From positions 69,450,659 to 69,514,658 of the forward strand of contig OX439038.1 of assembly GCA_949317995.1 (NCBI GenBank): a stretch of DNA of 64,000 nucleotides. The letters are read 5' to 3'. The position numbers were made by a program, and so were the translations under genes. The notes under the pieces were generated by a model. It made no database searches. It was not told where the DNA came from and was given only the letters and a program-made list of their open reading frames with translations. This DNA comes from Acholoe squamosa. Lineage: Eukaryota > Annelida > Polychaeta > Phyllodocida > Polynoidae. Below are positions 29,138 through 40,121 of this stretch, piece by piece. Numbering within the stretch: position 1 is the first letter of the stretch; every line of letters starts with the position of its first letter.

Positions 29138-31260
29138 AAGGGATATACTCATCCTCAAAATCCAATGCTAAGGTCTAGGGACTCTATGAGGAGGAGGGGA
29201 GTTGGGAATGTAATGTTGCATAATACCAGATGTCCCGGTGTGAGGTCTAGATGGCTGGCCAAGACTCCACACTGGAGGAGTGCCAATATCCAAGCACCTT
29301 TCCCCCACATTCCTTATGTATTAGAAACAGAGTATATGGTTTGAGGGTGGAGAGTGTTTTGTATACAAACAAAAAGTGGGAGGGGCAGGAAATCCACAGG
29401 CTCAATTCTGTGTAGCCATTTTTCAGCCACTCTGCCTATCCCTCTTTACTCATCACCCCTATCCATTACCCTTTCATTCTACCTGCCCATCACTCCCTGT
29501 GCCTCTCCCGCTTCTACCTATCCCTTCTCCCCTCCCCTGTCCTACATACTCCCACCCTATCCCTCATCTAAATATCCCTTATACCCTTTCATTCCACCTG
29601 CCTATCCCTCCCTGTGTCTCTTTCTCTTCTACCTATCCCCTCCCCTATCCTATATACTCCCACCCTATCCCACATCTAAATATCCTTTATACCCTTTCAT
29701 TCCAACTCCCAATCTCTGTGCCTCTTCCTCTTCTACCTATTCCCCTCCTCTCCCTTCTCCTGCATACTGCCACCCTATCACCCATCTACATATCCTTCAT
29801 ACCCTTTCATACCACTTGCCTATCCTTCCCTGTGCCTCTCCCTCTACTTTCTACCCCTTTCCTTCTCATACATACCCCCACCCTATCCCTCATCTTAATA
29901 TCCCTTACACCCTTTCATTCCACCTGCCTATCCCCCCTGTGCCTCTCCTTCTACCTATCGCCCTTTCCTGCATACCCCACCCTATCCCTCTGTTACATTT
30001 CCTTTATATCTATCACTCCCCATCCTACATCCTAAATCCATCCCTTGTCCCTTGAACTACCTATCCTTGTCAATACCTATATTTCCTCTCCACTCTACCT
30101 ATCCCTTCAATGCTTATTCTGTCTGTCTATCCCTCTGCCTATCCCTTTCCTTCTTCTACCTATCGCCTTGCCAATTGTTCCCCAGTCTACCCTCTACCTA
30201 TCCCTCATTTACATATCCCTCACCCATATATTCCTGTACCCATCACACTCCTTCCTATCCCCTGCCTGTCCCTTCACCTACCTATCCCTCCCAATGCATA
30301 CCTCTCCTCCATTCTGTACCTATCCATATCATGCTTACTTATTCTGCCTCTCCATCTGTCTAACTACCCCTCTCCTTCTCCCTATTCCCTGTCAATCCTT
30401 CCTCTGCCTACCCCTGATTGACCTATCCCTCATTTAGCTATCCTTCATCTACCTATTCCTTGTATCTGCCCCTCCACTGCCTATCTCCTGCCTGTCCCTT
30501 TACCTACCTTTCCCTCTCAATGCCTACCTCTCTCCCCCCACCTATCCCTACCATGTTATCTCTACCTATCCCTCTGTCTGCCTCTACATGTACTATCCCC
30601 CTCCATGTGTGTGGTGCACATATGCGTGGGCACTGACACATTCCTCTGTGAAATTGTGTAATGTAGTTCTTGCCATGAATATGACCTTAGCTGTTGAAAT
30701 GTGAAATGGTGTTAAACATCTATTACTCACTCACTCACTCACTATCCCCCTCCCCACCACTCCTGGTTCTCGACCTATACCTGCATGCCTGCCCCAATAA
30801 TCCCTAATCCATCCAATGCTCCCTCTGCCTGTCTATCCATCTGCCTATCCCTCTCCTTCTACCAAACCCCTGCCAATGCATCCCCTGCCTTTCCTCTGCC
30901 TTTCCTTCCTATAGCCTTCCTATGCCCCTATTCTCTACCTATCTCATCTGTTAATTCTTCCACTTATCCCCCTGCAAGTCCTTCCCCTGCCTTCCTACTT
31001 TCAACCCCTTCCTCTATCTATCCCTTTTCTCCTCTTCCTTGTACCCATCCCACCCTTTCCTATCCCCTCACCTACCTTTCCCTCCCTATGCTTCTATTTT
31101 CTACTTATCCTTCCCATGCTTATTTACTCTCTCCATGTACATCTGTCAGCCTTTCTCTCTTCTGCCTATCTTCATACTCACTCCCCCTCTGCCTACCCAT
31201 CTACCCCTCCACCTACCAATCCCTTTCTATGCATTTTGCTCTTCTACCTAGCCCCCTAGA
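29138..31260 (+). repeat. Long interspersed repeat, copy B
   Basis: Collinear with copy A from the head (GTTAAAGGGATATACTCATCC) through the whole pyrimidine-rich body to TGCTCTTCTACCTA. It lacks the copy A insertions and carries its own SINE (30605-30740). Its Pro/Ser/Leu/Tyr-rich open frames are artefacts of the repeat. Confidence 0.85.
30605..30740 (+). mobile_element. SINE copy 7, 5'-truncated
   Basis: Starts within the core (ATGTGTGTGGTGCACATATG) and ends with TTAAACATCTATTACTCACT. It is flanked by the 13-bp duplication ACTATCCCCCTCC at 30592-30604 and 30741-30753. Truncation at the 5' end with a perfect duplication is the hallmark of incomplete reverse transcription. Copy A lacks this insertion. 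Confidence 0.88.
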
Positions 31261-31500
31261 GGGGGCATAAACACTTTAGCCTTTGTTTCTATTCACATGC
31301 TGTCTCTCCCTTTGCCTCATAGATAGGTATTGACAAGGATAGGTAAGATTGGCAGGGAAAAAGGAGAAGAAATATGGTGATAGGCAGATAAATAGACAGG
31401 CAGAGTAACCCTTGGCAGGATAGGTAGGGTGGGGCGGAAAGCTAGGTATAGACAGAGCTAGGGACAATGGACAGGGGATGGATTCAAGAGGTAGCTATTG
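31261..31500 (-). repeat. Inverted arm of the pyrimidine-rich repeat
   Basis: Immediately after copy B the strand bias flips. The reverse complement of 31320-31490 reads CTTACCTATCCTTGTCAATA and similar, matching the body at about 5840-5880 and 30060-30100. The turning point near 31253-31268 is a short near-palindrome (GCCCCCTAGAGGGGGC). Confidence 0.65.
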
Positions 31501-31719
31501 TCAGATAGCTATATGTCATTAATAGCCATCATAATATGGAACCTTAAGATACCAAAAAGCATTCCCATCAATTATTATAATTATCCTTTTCAATGTAAGT
31601 TACCTGTCCCACTCAGCTGTACCCCCATGTCATTGGTATAAGTTGGATGGGACAGGACACTAGTGTATTTGGGATATCAGCATCTGGGATATCCGTCAGA
31701 GAGGGCCAGTGCATGTTTT
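31501..31719. other. Unassigned sequence upstream of a TATA-box candidate
   Basis: No coding capacity or repeat recognised. It could be the 5' flank of the transcription unit that follows. Confidence 0.35.
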
Positions 31720-31726
31720 TATAAAG
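31720..31726 (+). promoter_or_regulatory. TATA box candidate for the acidic-repeat gene region
   Basis: TATAAAG in the context TTTTTATAAAGCAGCATACC. CAGTGCTCAGTGTG follows about 25 bases later and could supply a start site. The nearest downstream coding candidates begin at 32038. Confidence 0.4.
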
Positions 31727-32037
31727 CAGCATACCCTGCATTCAGTGCTCAGTGTGCACTGTGGGTGCAGAGCACCACCACCAACTAGACCTGTCACCAC
31801 TCTCACAGATTCACACACTGTACAATGTACCACAAAGTTATATAAAATGTTGAAATCACATTTCTCTGACTCTTGTTGTCTCTTCAAGGATCAGCAGCAC
31901 CTCTACCCACTCACCACCAGTCTGAGTCATGGCTGTGTATACAGTTCACCCATAGAGGCATCATCACTCAGTTAAGTAGACCTTTACATCTATACTGCTA
32001 CTAACATGCATGAATTTATTTCAAGTTTCATAGTTTT

Positions 32038-32478
32038 ATGTTCAATAGAGGACCACTTTCCCAGACAGGCATGAATGTATTTAGGTATAGTCAGTTTAGT
32101 GTTCAGAATGGACTACCATCTAGTAGGCTAGTTAGGTTTAAAGCAGTATTAACCCATTTAACACAGAGTTCTGGACATTCAGAGATAGGAACAATGGATT
32201 ATGTCACTGAATTCAAAAACGTCTTTGGGGAAAAGGATTATGAAATCAACTTTTTTGATTGTCTTGAAGATGCTAGCAATAGGTTTCTGACATCACTTCT
32301 CAATTCAGACAATGCAGACAATACAGAACTCACACTTAGGAATACATGTGAACTCTTCGATTACTTTGAGAGAACAAATGATGTTGAATTCAAGGAATTC
32401 TTCCCTTTATTAAGCAATTTATTTTGGGATATATTCTATTTTAATCTAGTCATTGATGAACACATAGAACGTGCATGA
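32038..32478 (+). CDS. Hypothetical protein upstream of the acidic-repeat frame
   Basis: 146 codons from ATG 32038 to TGA 32476-32478. The sequence is acidic and aromatic (FGEKDYEINFFDCLEDASN, ELFDYFERTNDVEF), unlike random translation, and no other frame competes. No domain is recognised. It precedes the acidic frame at 32594 by 115 bases and may belong to the same unit, spliced or separate. Confidence 0.45.
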   Translation: MFNRGPLSQTGMNVFRYSQFSVQNGLPSSRLVRFKAVLTHLTQSSGHSEIGTMDYVTEFKNVFGEKDYEINFFDCLEDASNRFLTSLLNSDNADNTELTLRNTCELFDYFERTNDVEFKEFFPLLSNLFWDIFYFNLVIDEHIERA

Positions 32479-32593
32479 AAGGTATATGTAAAGCATGCTA
32501 TGTGCTATGTCCTGAGTGCATCAGAATGCTTCTGTCAAAGTCACAAAGAATTCTTTCAAAGGAAATTGGCACAAAGAGTCATCTCTAAGGTAG

Positions 32594-34172
32594 ACAATTG
32601 ACAACACAGAATATCTATGTAGTACAGATAGAAACAATGAGTTGCTCACATCCCAAACTACAAACAGTGACAAACCCCCAATCTCTACCACAAGTAAGTG
32701 TGATACCAATAGAACCAATGAGTTGCTCACATCCCAAACTACAAACAGTGACAATCCCCCAGTCTCTGCCCCAAGTGAATGTGATACTGATAGGACCAGT
32801 GAGTTTCTCCAATCCCTATCTCCAAACAGAGAACAGTACATAGTCTCTGCCCCAATAGCAGTAGAACCTGTATCCACCCAAACCACAAGCAGTGGCCCAT
32901 CTGCAGTCTCTGACCCAAGCCAAACATTAGATTCTAAGTCCAAATCTGTTTCTGAGAGTGAGTCTGAGAGTACAGTTGATTCTGATTCTGAATCTGAATC
33001 TCTATCTGACTCTGAAGGTTTCATACCCCAACATTACATACCTGATTCTGAGTCTGAGGGTACATTTTAGTCTGATTCTGAGTCTGATCCTGAGTATTGT
33101 TTCATACCCAGCTGGTTATCGATTTATTTTGATTGTGGGACTAAGTCTGAGTCAGAGTGGAAGCCTGAAGAAAGTTGGAATGATAGAGCAGGTTGGGAGA
33201 CCTGTTCTACTGATGATGAATGTGAAGAAAATGAGGTATATCTCCCACAATTCAAGCCAATGGTACCATCGATTAGGGAAACTATGTTCATAAATGAATT
33301 CATGAAAAAGTGGGACACAGAAGAAGTAGATCTCAAACAATTCGAGCCAATAGTACAATCGGTTTGTAAAACTACATCTAGAAAGAAATCTAAGAAAGTG
33401 CATGACATTGAGGAAGATCGAGATGGTTGGGAAACTGAGGAAGATTGGATGACTGATGATGAATGGGAAGAAAATTAGGTATATCTCCCACAATCCAAGC
33501 CAAGTAAAACTACCCCCTTGAATGAATCTGAGAAAGAGTGGGACATTGAGAATGATTGGGATAGTGATTCAGGTTGGGAGACCAAAGAAGATTGGTTGAC
33601 TGATTGTGAGTATGAGGAAGTTGAAGGAGAGTCCCAGCCGGTGGTGCAGTTGGTCTGTGAAACCACACAGCCCATACTAGTTGAAACAGTACCAAGCCAA
33701 AAGCCCCCCCCCCCACCCAATACCAACACCTCTGTCCTTAGATCTACAGTCAGATCCACTTCACCAACAGCCTTTGGGCCAGCAAACAGAGTTAGTGGAC
33801 CAAAACCCATCAGGCCCACAGAGTAGCTTGGCATACCAGAAACCCCTAGATCCACAAATAGAATCATTGTACTATGGTTCTATAGAGCCCCCATGCCCCC
33901 AATTAGAACCACCATGCCAAATGTCTGTAGACTCCCAAATTGAGTCAATGCACCTTGAGTCCCTAGACCTACAAGTAGAAAGGAACCAAGAGTCTGTAGG
34001 TAGTCAGAATCGAAAATACAAGCACAAATTCAAGGCCAAATGTGTAAAGGAAGAAAGCACAAAGCCCTTTTCTAAGGGAAATAGAAAGGCCCACTTTGTC
34101 AATGGTAGAAGGGTAACACACAGCATGACATTTTTTTTTTTGGGCAAGCTTTTAGCTTGCCTTAAAAAATGA
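32594..34172 (+). pseudogene. Decaying acidic tandem-repeat protein, family unknown
   Basis: One frame is open from 32594 to 33826 except for stops at 33068-33070 and 33476-33478. At a C13 run (about 33703-33715) the coding signal passes to the next frame, which is open to 34172. No ATG opens it, so upstream exons are likely. Content in order: an 81-bp tandem repeat (NELLTSQTTNSD); Ser/Glu/Asp-rich stretch; three copies of an acidic aromatic module built on GWET(E/K)EDW(M/L)TD(D/C)E; a proline/glutamine linker; and a basic tail (KYKHKFKAKC). I recognise no known domain. It lies 160 bases from a Polinton end and may be an accessory gene of that element. That is inference from position. Confidence 0.5.
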
Positions 34173-34329
34173 ACTAATTTTTTTGTTTTCCCTATTTTAA
34201 AGGGGCCCCTCCCCACCCCAAGGCCCCCCACCCCACCCTACCCTAAGGGGGCCTCCCCACCCCAAGGGTCCCCCACCCCGCTCCAAGGGTTTTTTCTCTA
34301 TTTTTTATTTCTATTTTTTTTCCAAATAA

Positions 34330-34791
34330 GGAACTCACCACCAGGTCACGTGACCAAATGGAGCGCATGACCATATATGGACATGTACACCACTAATTAG
34401 GTCGACCTCAAGGTCACATGACCATATATAGGCATGCACCCACAGGTCACATGACCAAATGTGGGCCTCTGATTGGCTGCATCCTGTAGTTAGCTATAGT
34501 CCTGTTCCCCTAAATAGGTCAAAGGGGCGTGGTCTATTATGCAAAATAAGGGGTCACGTGACTGGGGTAATCCCCTAATTAGGTTGAGCTCAAGGTCACA
34601 TGACCATATATGGGTATACACACCCCTAATTAGGTCAAGTTCAAGGTCACATGACCATATATGGGTATGCACCATGGGGGGTCCAGTGACGTCACAGGTC
34701 ACGTGACCAAATGGAGGCCTCTGATTAGCTGCATGCCCAGTGAGTAATATCCTTAGATTAGCTAACGTCCCGTTCCGATACATACTATACT
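34330..34791 (-). repeat. Second Polinton terminal repeat (different subfamily)
   Basis: Ends CCGATACATACTATACT at 34791. The outer ~95 bases are the reverse complement of the left Polinton tip at 7191 with few differences. The inner part instead carries tandem GGTCACATGACCATATATGG units with CCTAATTAGGTC spacers. The outer flank (ACTGATCAC) does not match the flank of the first element, and no second end is present in the window. Confidence 0.75.
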
Positions 34792-35399
34792 ACTGATCAC
34801 AGAATATCCCAATCTAAGAGGATGGTTATATTCATTTTTGTCTCCGAGCTGTCCTGTCTGGAGGACACAGGAGGGCATTTCTCAACATGTTGTGGCTAGA
34901 CACAGCCATTTACTCCCCTAGTTGTTCAGAGTAGGTGTACTAAATGGGCTATACAGCTGAGTAAGGGGATGTGCAAAGTACACACAGCTATATGGAGGCA
35001 AGACTAGAGACACTAAGATCGTGTTGTATGATTAAGCTTTGATTTAGTCATACATGATACTTCTGGTACACGTTGGAAAACTCTAGTCATACTATGTCGA
35101 GAAATGCCATCCTGGACTGGACTGGCGTGCATGGCAGGCAGAAATGAAGCCATACCCTTTGAGGTTTTCACTAGTCAAGTGTATAATGATAATATGCACT
35201 TCTCTGTGTTCATGCACTACTTTGTTTCTGTTCACCTGACAGCACGGGAACAGGATGGATTTGTCTCAGTCCGGGATCACAATCTACCTCCAAGGGCGGA
35301 TCCAGGATTTTGAAGGGGGGGGGGGGTCTGAGGGCATGCCCCCAGAAAAAAATTGAATTTTAGAGGACATTTAGTGGATTTAGGGCAAGTTGAGACTGA
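34792..35399. other. Unassigned sequence
   Basis: Contains a GGCGGATCCAGGATTTTGAA plus G12 run at about 35294-35326, an end motif common to short DNA repeats, but no partner end was found. No gene recognised. Confidence 0.35.
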
Positions 35400-36690
35400 G
35401 GTGGGGAAAATGTTGGGATAGGACTGACATAATAGACAGGATAAGAGGAGGAGGAATAGTAGGATTGATCATGATGAAGATGCATTATATAGGCTTTCGC
35501 GTTATAACATGTATCGTCATGATAGAATAAGTGAATTTAGAGGTGGTGGTTTGATTGCTCATGTATTAGATACTGTAACATGCTCAGCAACTGCTTTTCA
35601 ACATTTGAATAGAGAAATTTAGTGGCTTCTTATCCAAAAAGGTCTAGCCAAGAAAACATTGATTTGTAATGTATATAGACCACCCAGTGGTACTCTGGTT
35701 AATTTCTGTAATACGACGCTTGCAGTTATGTTACAAATTGGTAATATGGATAAATTTGATATTATTTGTATCAGAGATTATAATGTAGATGTCCTCATAG
35801 ACTACAATGAAAAAGCATTATTATATGAGACAATGGACAACTTTAATTAAGTACAGCTTATAAACAGTGTCACAACCACAGTAGGGTTCACCTGCCTCAA
35901 TTTAATTTTTACTAATTGTAATAATATACTGTCCTATGGTCCACTTAATATTCGTTTAAGTGATCATCTGCCTGTATATATGACACGTAAACCCAATGTA
36001 GTTAAAACTGGGTATAGATATTTTACAGGTAGAACTTACAAAAATCATAATAAGACTATGTTTCTTGAAAGATTTAAAAATCGAAATTGGACAAATTTTG
36101 ACGATTCTCAAGATCCTGAAGAATGCTGGAATATATTTGAAAAAACATATGTATGATACTTTAGACACTATGTGCCCCATCAGGGAATCTAAAATTAAAA
36201 ATACAAACTCACCATGGATAACTAACTATCTTCCTGAGTGCATTAATAAAATAAAATGAATTATTAAAAAAAGCTATAACCTCTGGTACGGTATTACTAT
36301 GAGAAACCAGGTCAACCTTGAAAAAGAAAAAGCTATGCAAGAATTTTTCAAAAAAGTATATGATGATAATATTAGTGAAGCCAAAGCTTTTTTGGAGGAG
36401 TATCAAAGAAATTGTACCTTCCAAACAATCAGACACCAGAGTTATTAATCTTGTAAATGACAATGCTGAAATTATCGATATAGCAAACACTGCCTCCTTT
36501 ATCAAAGAATTTTTTGTTAATATTGGTCCTAGACTAGCTGAAAATCATCAAACTCAATGGTCGTTTGATGGAGTACGTTGTGACCCTGATATGCCTGATA
36601 TTGAAGTCAAGACGGAAGCTATTATTACATGTCTTAAAGCAATAGATAAGAATGCATGGTGTCATGTGCCTGAGACAAGGGCAGGATGAG
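35400..36690 (+). pseudogene. LINE ORF2 fragment: endonuclease domain, no polymerase
   Basis: Translation in shifting frames gives landmarks of an apurinic endonuclease (EEP) domain: VYRPPSGTL, CIRDYNVDV (degraded GDFN motif) and RLSDHLPVY. These are followed by the linker of CR1/L2-like elements (FWRSIKEIVPSK, then FFVNIGPRLA). Multiple stops and frameshifts are present. It breaks off at about 36670 before the reverse-transcriptase core. No tail or target duplication was identified. Confidence 0.7.
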
Positions 36691-37073
36691 ACCTCTACAG
36701 GTGAAGGAAGGGTGGGAGTGATAATAAGTGTTTAGGTTGTCATCCTGACTATCTAAGTCATCAGTATGACGACTCTGTTAGCACATTCATTACTCTCTTA
36801 ATATTGTCAGCCTGAGGACCTAAACTAAAGTCGTCACCAATGAATAGTTTTGGATCTTCCAGGTTTTCAGTGTGAGGTGGATGAACGGTGGACTGAGGGT
36901 AAGGGCAGGAGAAGAAATAAATGACTTGCACTTGGAAAGACAATTTACAATGGTATCTAGTATATATACAACTAGGCTTTTCACAGCAACATCCACCCTT
37001 CAGTACCAAATTCTTGCAACGTGTGTCCAGGGGTCTGTTACAGAAGGTTTGTAATTCAAATTCTCAGGACTTC
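36691..37073. other. Unassigned sequence
   Basis: Short frames on both strands, none recognisable. Confidence 0.35.
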
Positions 37074-38564
37074 GGGGCTGTGTACAAATGACGTCATGCA
37101 GGAGGGGGGGAGGGGGGGGGGGTCCCACTTGCCATGACCAAGCATGACAAGGGGGGCAGGGGGGTCATGGGCTGCATGACATCATGTCATCAAGAAATCA
37201 CAATATGCTTTGGTTTTGGCAAGAACAAAAACTTTTGTAAAAAGATTTGTAAAGGTAGGGAAGTTTAATGCATTTATCTGACATAAATTTATTACCTATA
37301 GGCCCTTCATGCATGCATTCCTGAGACATCTCACTCAATGAGTGTCACTGCCATCAATGTCAGTGTAAAATCAAGGTGATGTCCAGGCCACTATAAGGGG
37401 GCACTACTACTCTATCCTACCTATACCAATTTAACCCTTTTTGAAAACTGCTGCCCTCAGGATCTAAAATGATGCATCTAAAATACCCCTGAACTGCTGC
37501 TGTTGCCTCAGGGCAGCATCCATAGTAATCCACAGGCTTCTTTTTGAAAAGGTGTGATATTTCCCCCCCCCCCCCTCCTTGAGATGTCAAAATTATTTTG
37601 CTCCTGCCCCAATCCACCCCCTATCGGAATCCCACTGTTGATAAATAATGAACACTCCCCTGGAGCTCTCCACCACCCTGTTGCTATTTTCACTGAGGGG
37701 ATGCTTGGGGAGATGGAAAAGGGACCTCCCCACCAAACTTACTCTCCACATCTTTGTCTGAATGGAACTCTATTGGACTCACCTTATTTGCAGATTCTAC
37801 AGTAAAATGCTGAGGTGACTCGATGATTGCTTTGTAAGATCATAAATTGGAACTGTGATTACAATCGATGGTCTCCTGAGAATTTGTGATGCTTTCTGAA
37901 TTTTATTTTTCTATTAGGCCACTCACTAAAGTCAGAGTTTTCTGCCTGAAACCTATTTTTAGTACACTTGTATATGGTTCAAGTTACAGATTAAATCAAT
38001 ACATTCAATTTATCAATACATTCAAGCTCTTGAACTATATGATCCTTAATAATAACTGTTCTCGATTTTCTCTTCGCTGACAAGTGTACAGCTTTCGCTG
38101 CAAAGAAGGCAGACTATTAACTGTATTGGACTATTGATCTAGACAGTTTTTAAGCCCTTTTGTGACAGGAAATACTTGTGTATGATCACTACCATAGTAC
38201 TCCGTGTATAACTATAAGGCACGGAAATGGTACATCCTGCATATAGGGACCCATACATTATATAAGCTGACAGTGTTTGGCATGTTTCTCTGTTCATTTG
38301 TTGATCGGTGCTAGTTCTTTTTTCACTTTGCATGTATCTTATCCTTTATTGCCAATTCACACCCACTATATATATGTCCGTTTGAACCATTTTAATTTGT
38401 TTATAACCTATAGGCCTTCACTATTGATGCACTTTGGGGGGGGGATCTCTCCGCATGACGTCATGCTGAGGGGGGGGTCAAGTGTTGTATGACGAAACAT
38501 GACAAGGGGGGAGGGGGGGTCAAAAATGGTCCAAAAATGCATGCCGTCATTTGTACACAGCCCC
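37074..38564. mobile_element. 1.49-kb DNA transposon with TIR GGGGCTGTGTACAAATGACG
   Basis: The left end GGGGCTGTGTACAAATGACG and right end CGTCATTTGTACACAGCCCC are perfect 20-bp inverted repeats. Sub-terminal ATGACGTCATG and CATGACAAGGGGGG motifs sit on both sides. TTC borders each end (37071-37073 and 38565-38567), so the target duplication may be 3 bp. No transposase is encoded; it is non-autonomous. Confidence 0.85.
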
Positions 38565-39104
38565 TTCTAAACATGTACAAAATGGAACGTATTTCACCTT
38601 CTGGCTATTACTTTTTGATAAAATGACCTTTTTGGCTCTTCATTTATATTTCAAACCATGTTTTGGTTCAATTAAATCTTTTGTAGACCTATTAAATTCT
38701 GGTATGAAAATAATCTAAATGTTCACTTGAATCTTTCAGAATTGATGTTTATATTTCATACTTGGGATATTGGTCTCTATTTCACTGAGATGGCTGTCAT
38801 GAACCATGCATGGCCTAATTCCAGATTGTTTATAAATTATGAGGGATTGTTATAAAGCTTCCACCTCTTATTGTGTAACAGTCCCCTGGGGGTAACAACG
38901 CTGGTCAGTATCCAAATACTATGAAGCCAGGCAGGAGTTTCACACCGGACGGTCACTAACCACAGTAGTGATTGGAGGATGCTATTACCATCTGAGTATC
39001 AATGACGCTGTTGCCTACAACATATAGTCAACATGATGTCCACATTTTAACTAATCTGTCTTAGGTAACACATTGGGCTGAAAAGTGTATACTAAGCCAA
39101 TAGA
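38565..39104. other. Intergenic stretch without recognised genes
   Basis: AT-rich, no coding frame or bounded repeat seen. Confidence 0.4.
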
Positions 39105-39208
39105 TGATGGATATTTGGGCCCTAGGGCTGTACATTCTGTATATACCCGAGCCGCACAGTGGCGAGGGTATATACAGAATGTACAGCCTGTGGGCCCCGA
39201 TATCCATC
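39105..39208. repeat. Foldback repeat, arms of about 43 bp
   Basis: GATGGATATTTGGGCCCTAG...TATATACCC pairs with GGGTATATACAGAATGTACA...GATATCCATC across an 18-base loop (CGAGCCGCACAGTGGCGA). The arms differ at a few positions. A MITE-like foldback or a hairpin-forming intergenic element. Confidence 0.8.
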
Positions 39209-39405
39209 TTCTATTAGGTTTATACCACCATTTCCTCCATTTTGTGTTAATTTCTTACCTGAGATCCAAAGAATATAGCCACGAGAAGACATTTTGTAAA
39301 AGCAAGCGATAAGCCCGGGTCCGCTCTGCACGAAGCCATTGTTTTTGTTCCTTGCCGGGAGAGGTACCACCGTGTTCACACTCACTTTTCGTATGGACTC
39401 CAACC

Positions 39406-39750
39406 ATGACAAATCGAGAAATTAACAGGTTCATATCCTTAGACAGTCTAGATGATCCCTCCATACGTATTATGTCCAATATATTCAAAATAAAGAAGAA
39501 TCAATTGATTTTCCAAAACGGTCCGAAATTTTCGGCATCTTCCTCGTACGACGAGCAGTTGACCTATATCTACATCCGGGGAACTGATACACTTTCGTCG
39601 GACAAGGAGGCGGGGGGGGGAATGGCCGGACCGCGACTCGCTTACGATAGAAAAATCATTGGATTCTTATTTACATTGAACAAAATGGAGAAAATTAGCA
39701 CGCATTCCTCGTCTATGGATCGAATACTTCTTGGGATTTCGATATTATAA
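39406..39750 (+). CDS. Hypothetical exon or small gene (114 aa)
   Basis: ATG 39406-39408 to TAA 39748-39750. Composition looks protein-like (ISLDSLDDPSIRIM, YDEQLTYIYIRGTD), and the sequence is less AT-rich than its surroundings. There is no recognised domain, and a G8 run near 39612-39619 could hide a frameshift. It could be a host exon beside the BEL element insertion. Confidence 0.3.
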   Translation: MTNREINRFISLDSLDDPSIRIMSNIFKIKKNQLIFQNGPKFSASSSYDEQLTYIYIRGTDTLSSDKEAGGGMAGPRLAYDRKIIGFLFTLNKMEKISTHSSSMDRILLGISIL

Positions 39751-39840
39751 CATGACAAGCTTGGAATCAAGACGAAAACTGAGTGCAAACATAGGACAAG
39801 GACCCTAGGTTAGAAGTTATTTACTTTCGCATTGGGTTTC

Positions 39841-39930
39841 ATCACTGTTCAGTGTGGTGCTATGGCTAACGTCCTCGCCAACCAGCACTGCCGCCGGGGT
39901 TCAATTCTCCTACGAGTTGGGATGTTTTTC
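39841..39930 (+). mobile_element. tRNA-derived SINE fragment
   Basis: An A-box-like TATGGCTAACG (about 39860) and a B-box-like GGTTCAATTCT (39898-39908) are spaced as in RNA polymerase III promoters. CCAGCACTGCCGCCGGGGTT lies between them. The 5' and 3' limits and target duplication are not resolved. Confidence 0.45.
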
Positions 39931-40121
39931 ACATTGAAACAATGGCTAGACTGACTTTGCATGTCCGCCAGCATTTCCCAAAATATTCTAAGTCCAACTT
40001 GACCCCGAAAAAGTATATACCAAAAATTTCAAAAATGCACATGGGTGGTATATGCAGAATAATGCACGGCTAAACTGCATATAAAACCACAAGAAGTGCC
40101 AGAATCATGGTATAAACGCAT

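Noticed and set aside
33124..33867. Minus-strand frames opposite the acidic-repeat gene
   Set aside because: Shadows of the plus-strand frame; composition is the mirror of the acidic modules.
7191..34791. A single 27.6-kb Polinton using the two matching AGTATAG tips
   Set aside because: A second inner inverted repeat at 18729-19040 pairs better with the left end, the 34791 repeat has a different inner structure, and the outer flanks do not match.
36761..37009. Minus-strand frame with a FIGDDFS-like motif suggesting an endonuclease
   Set aside because: One short motif without the rest of the domain.
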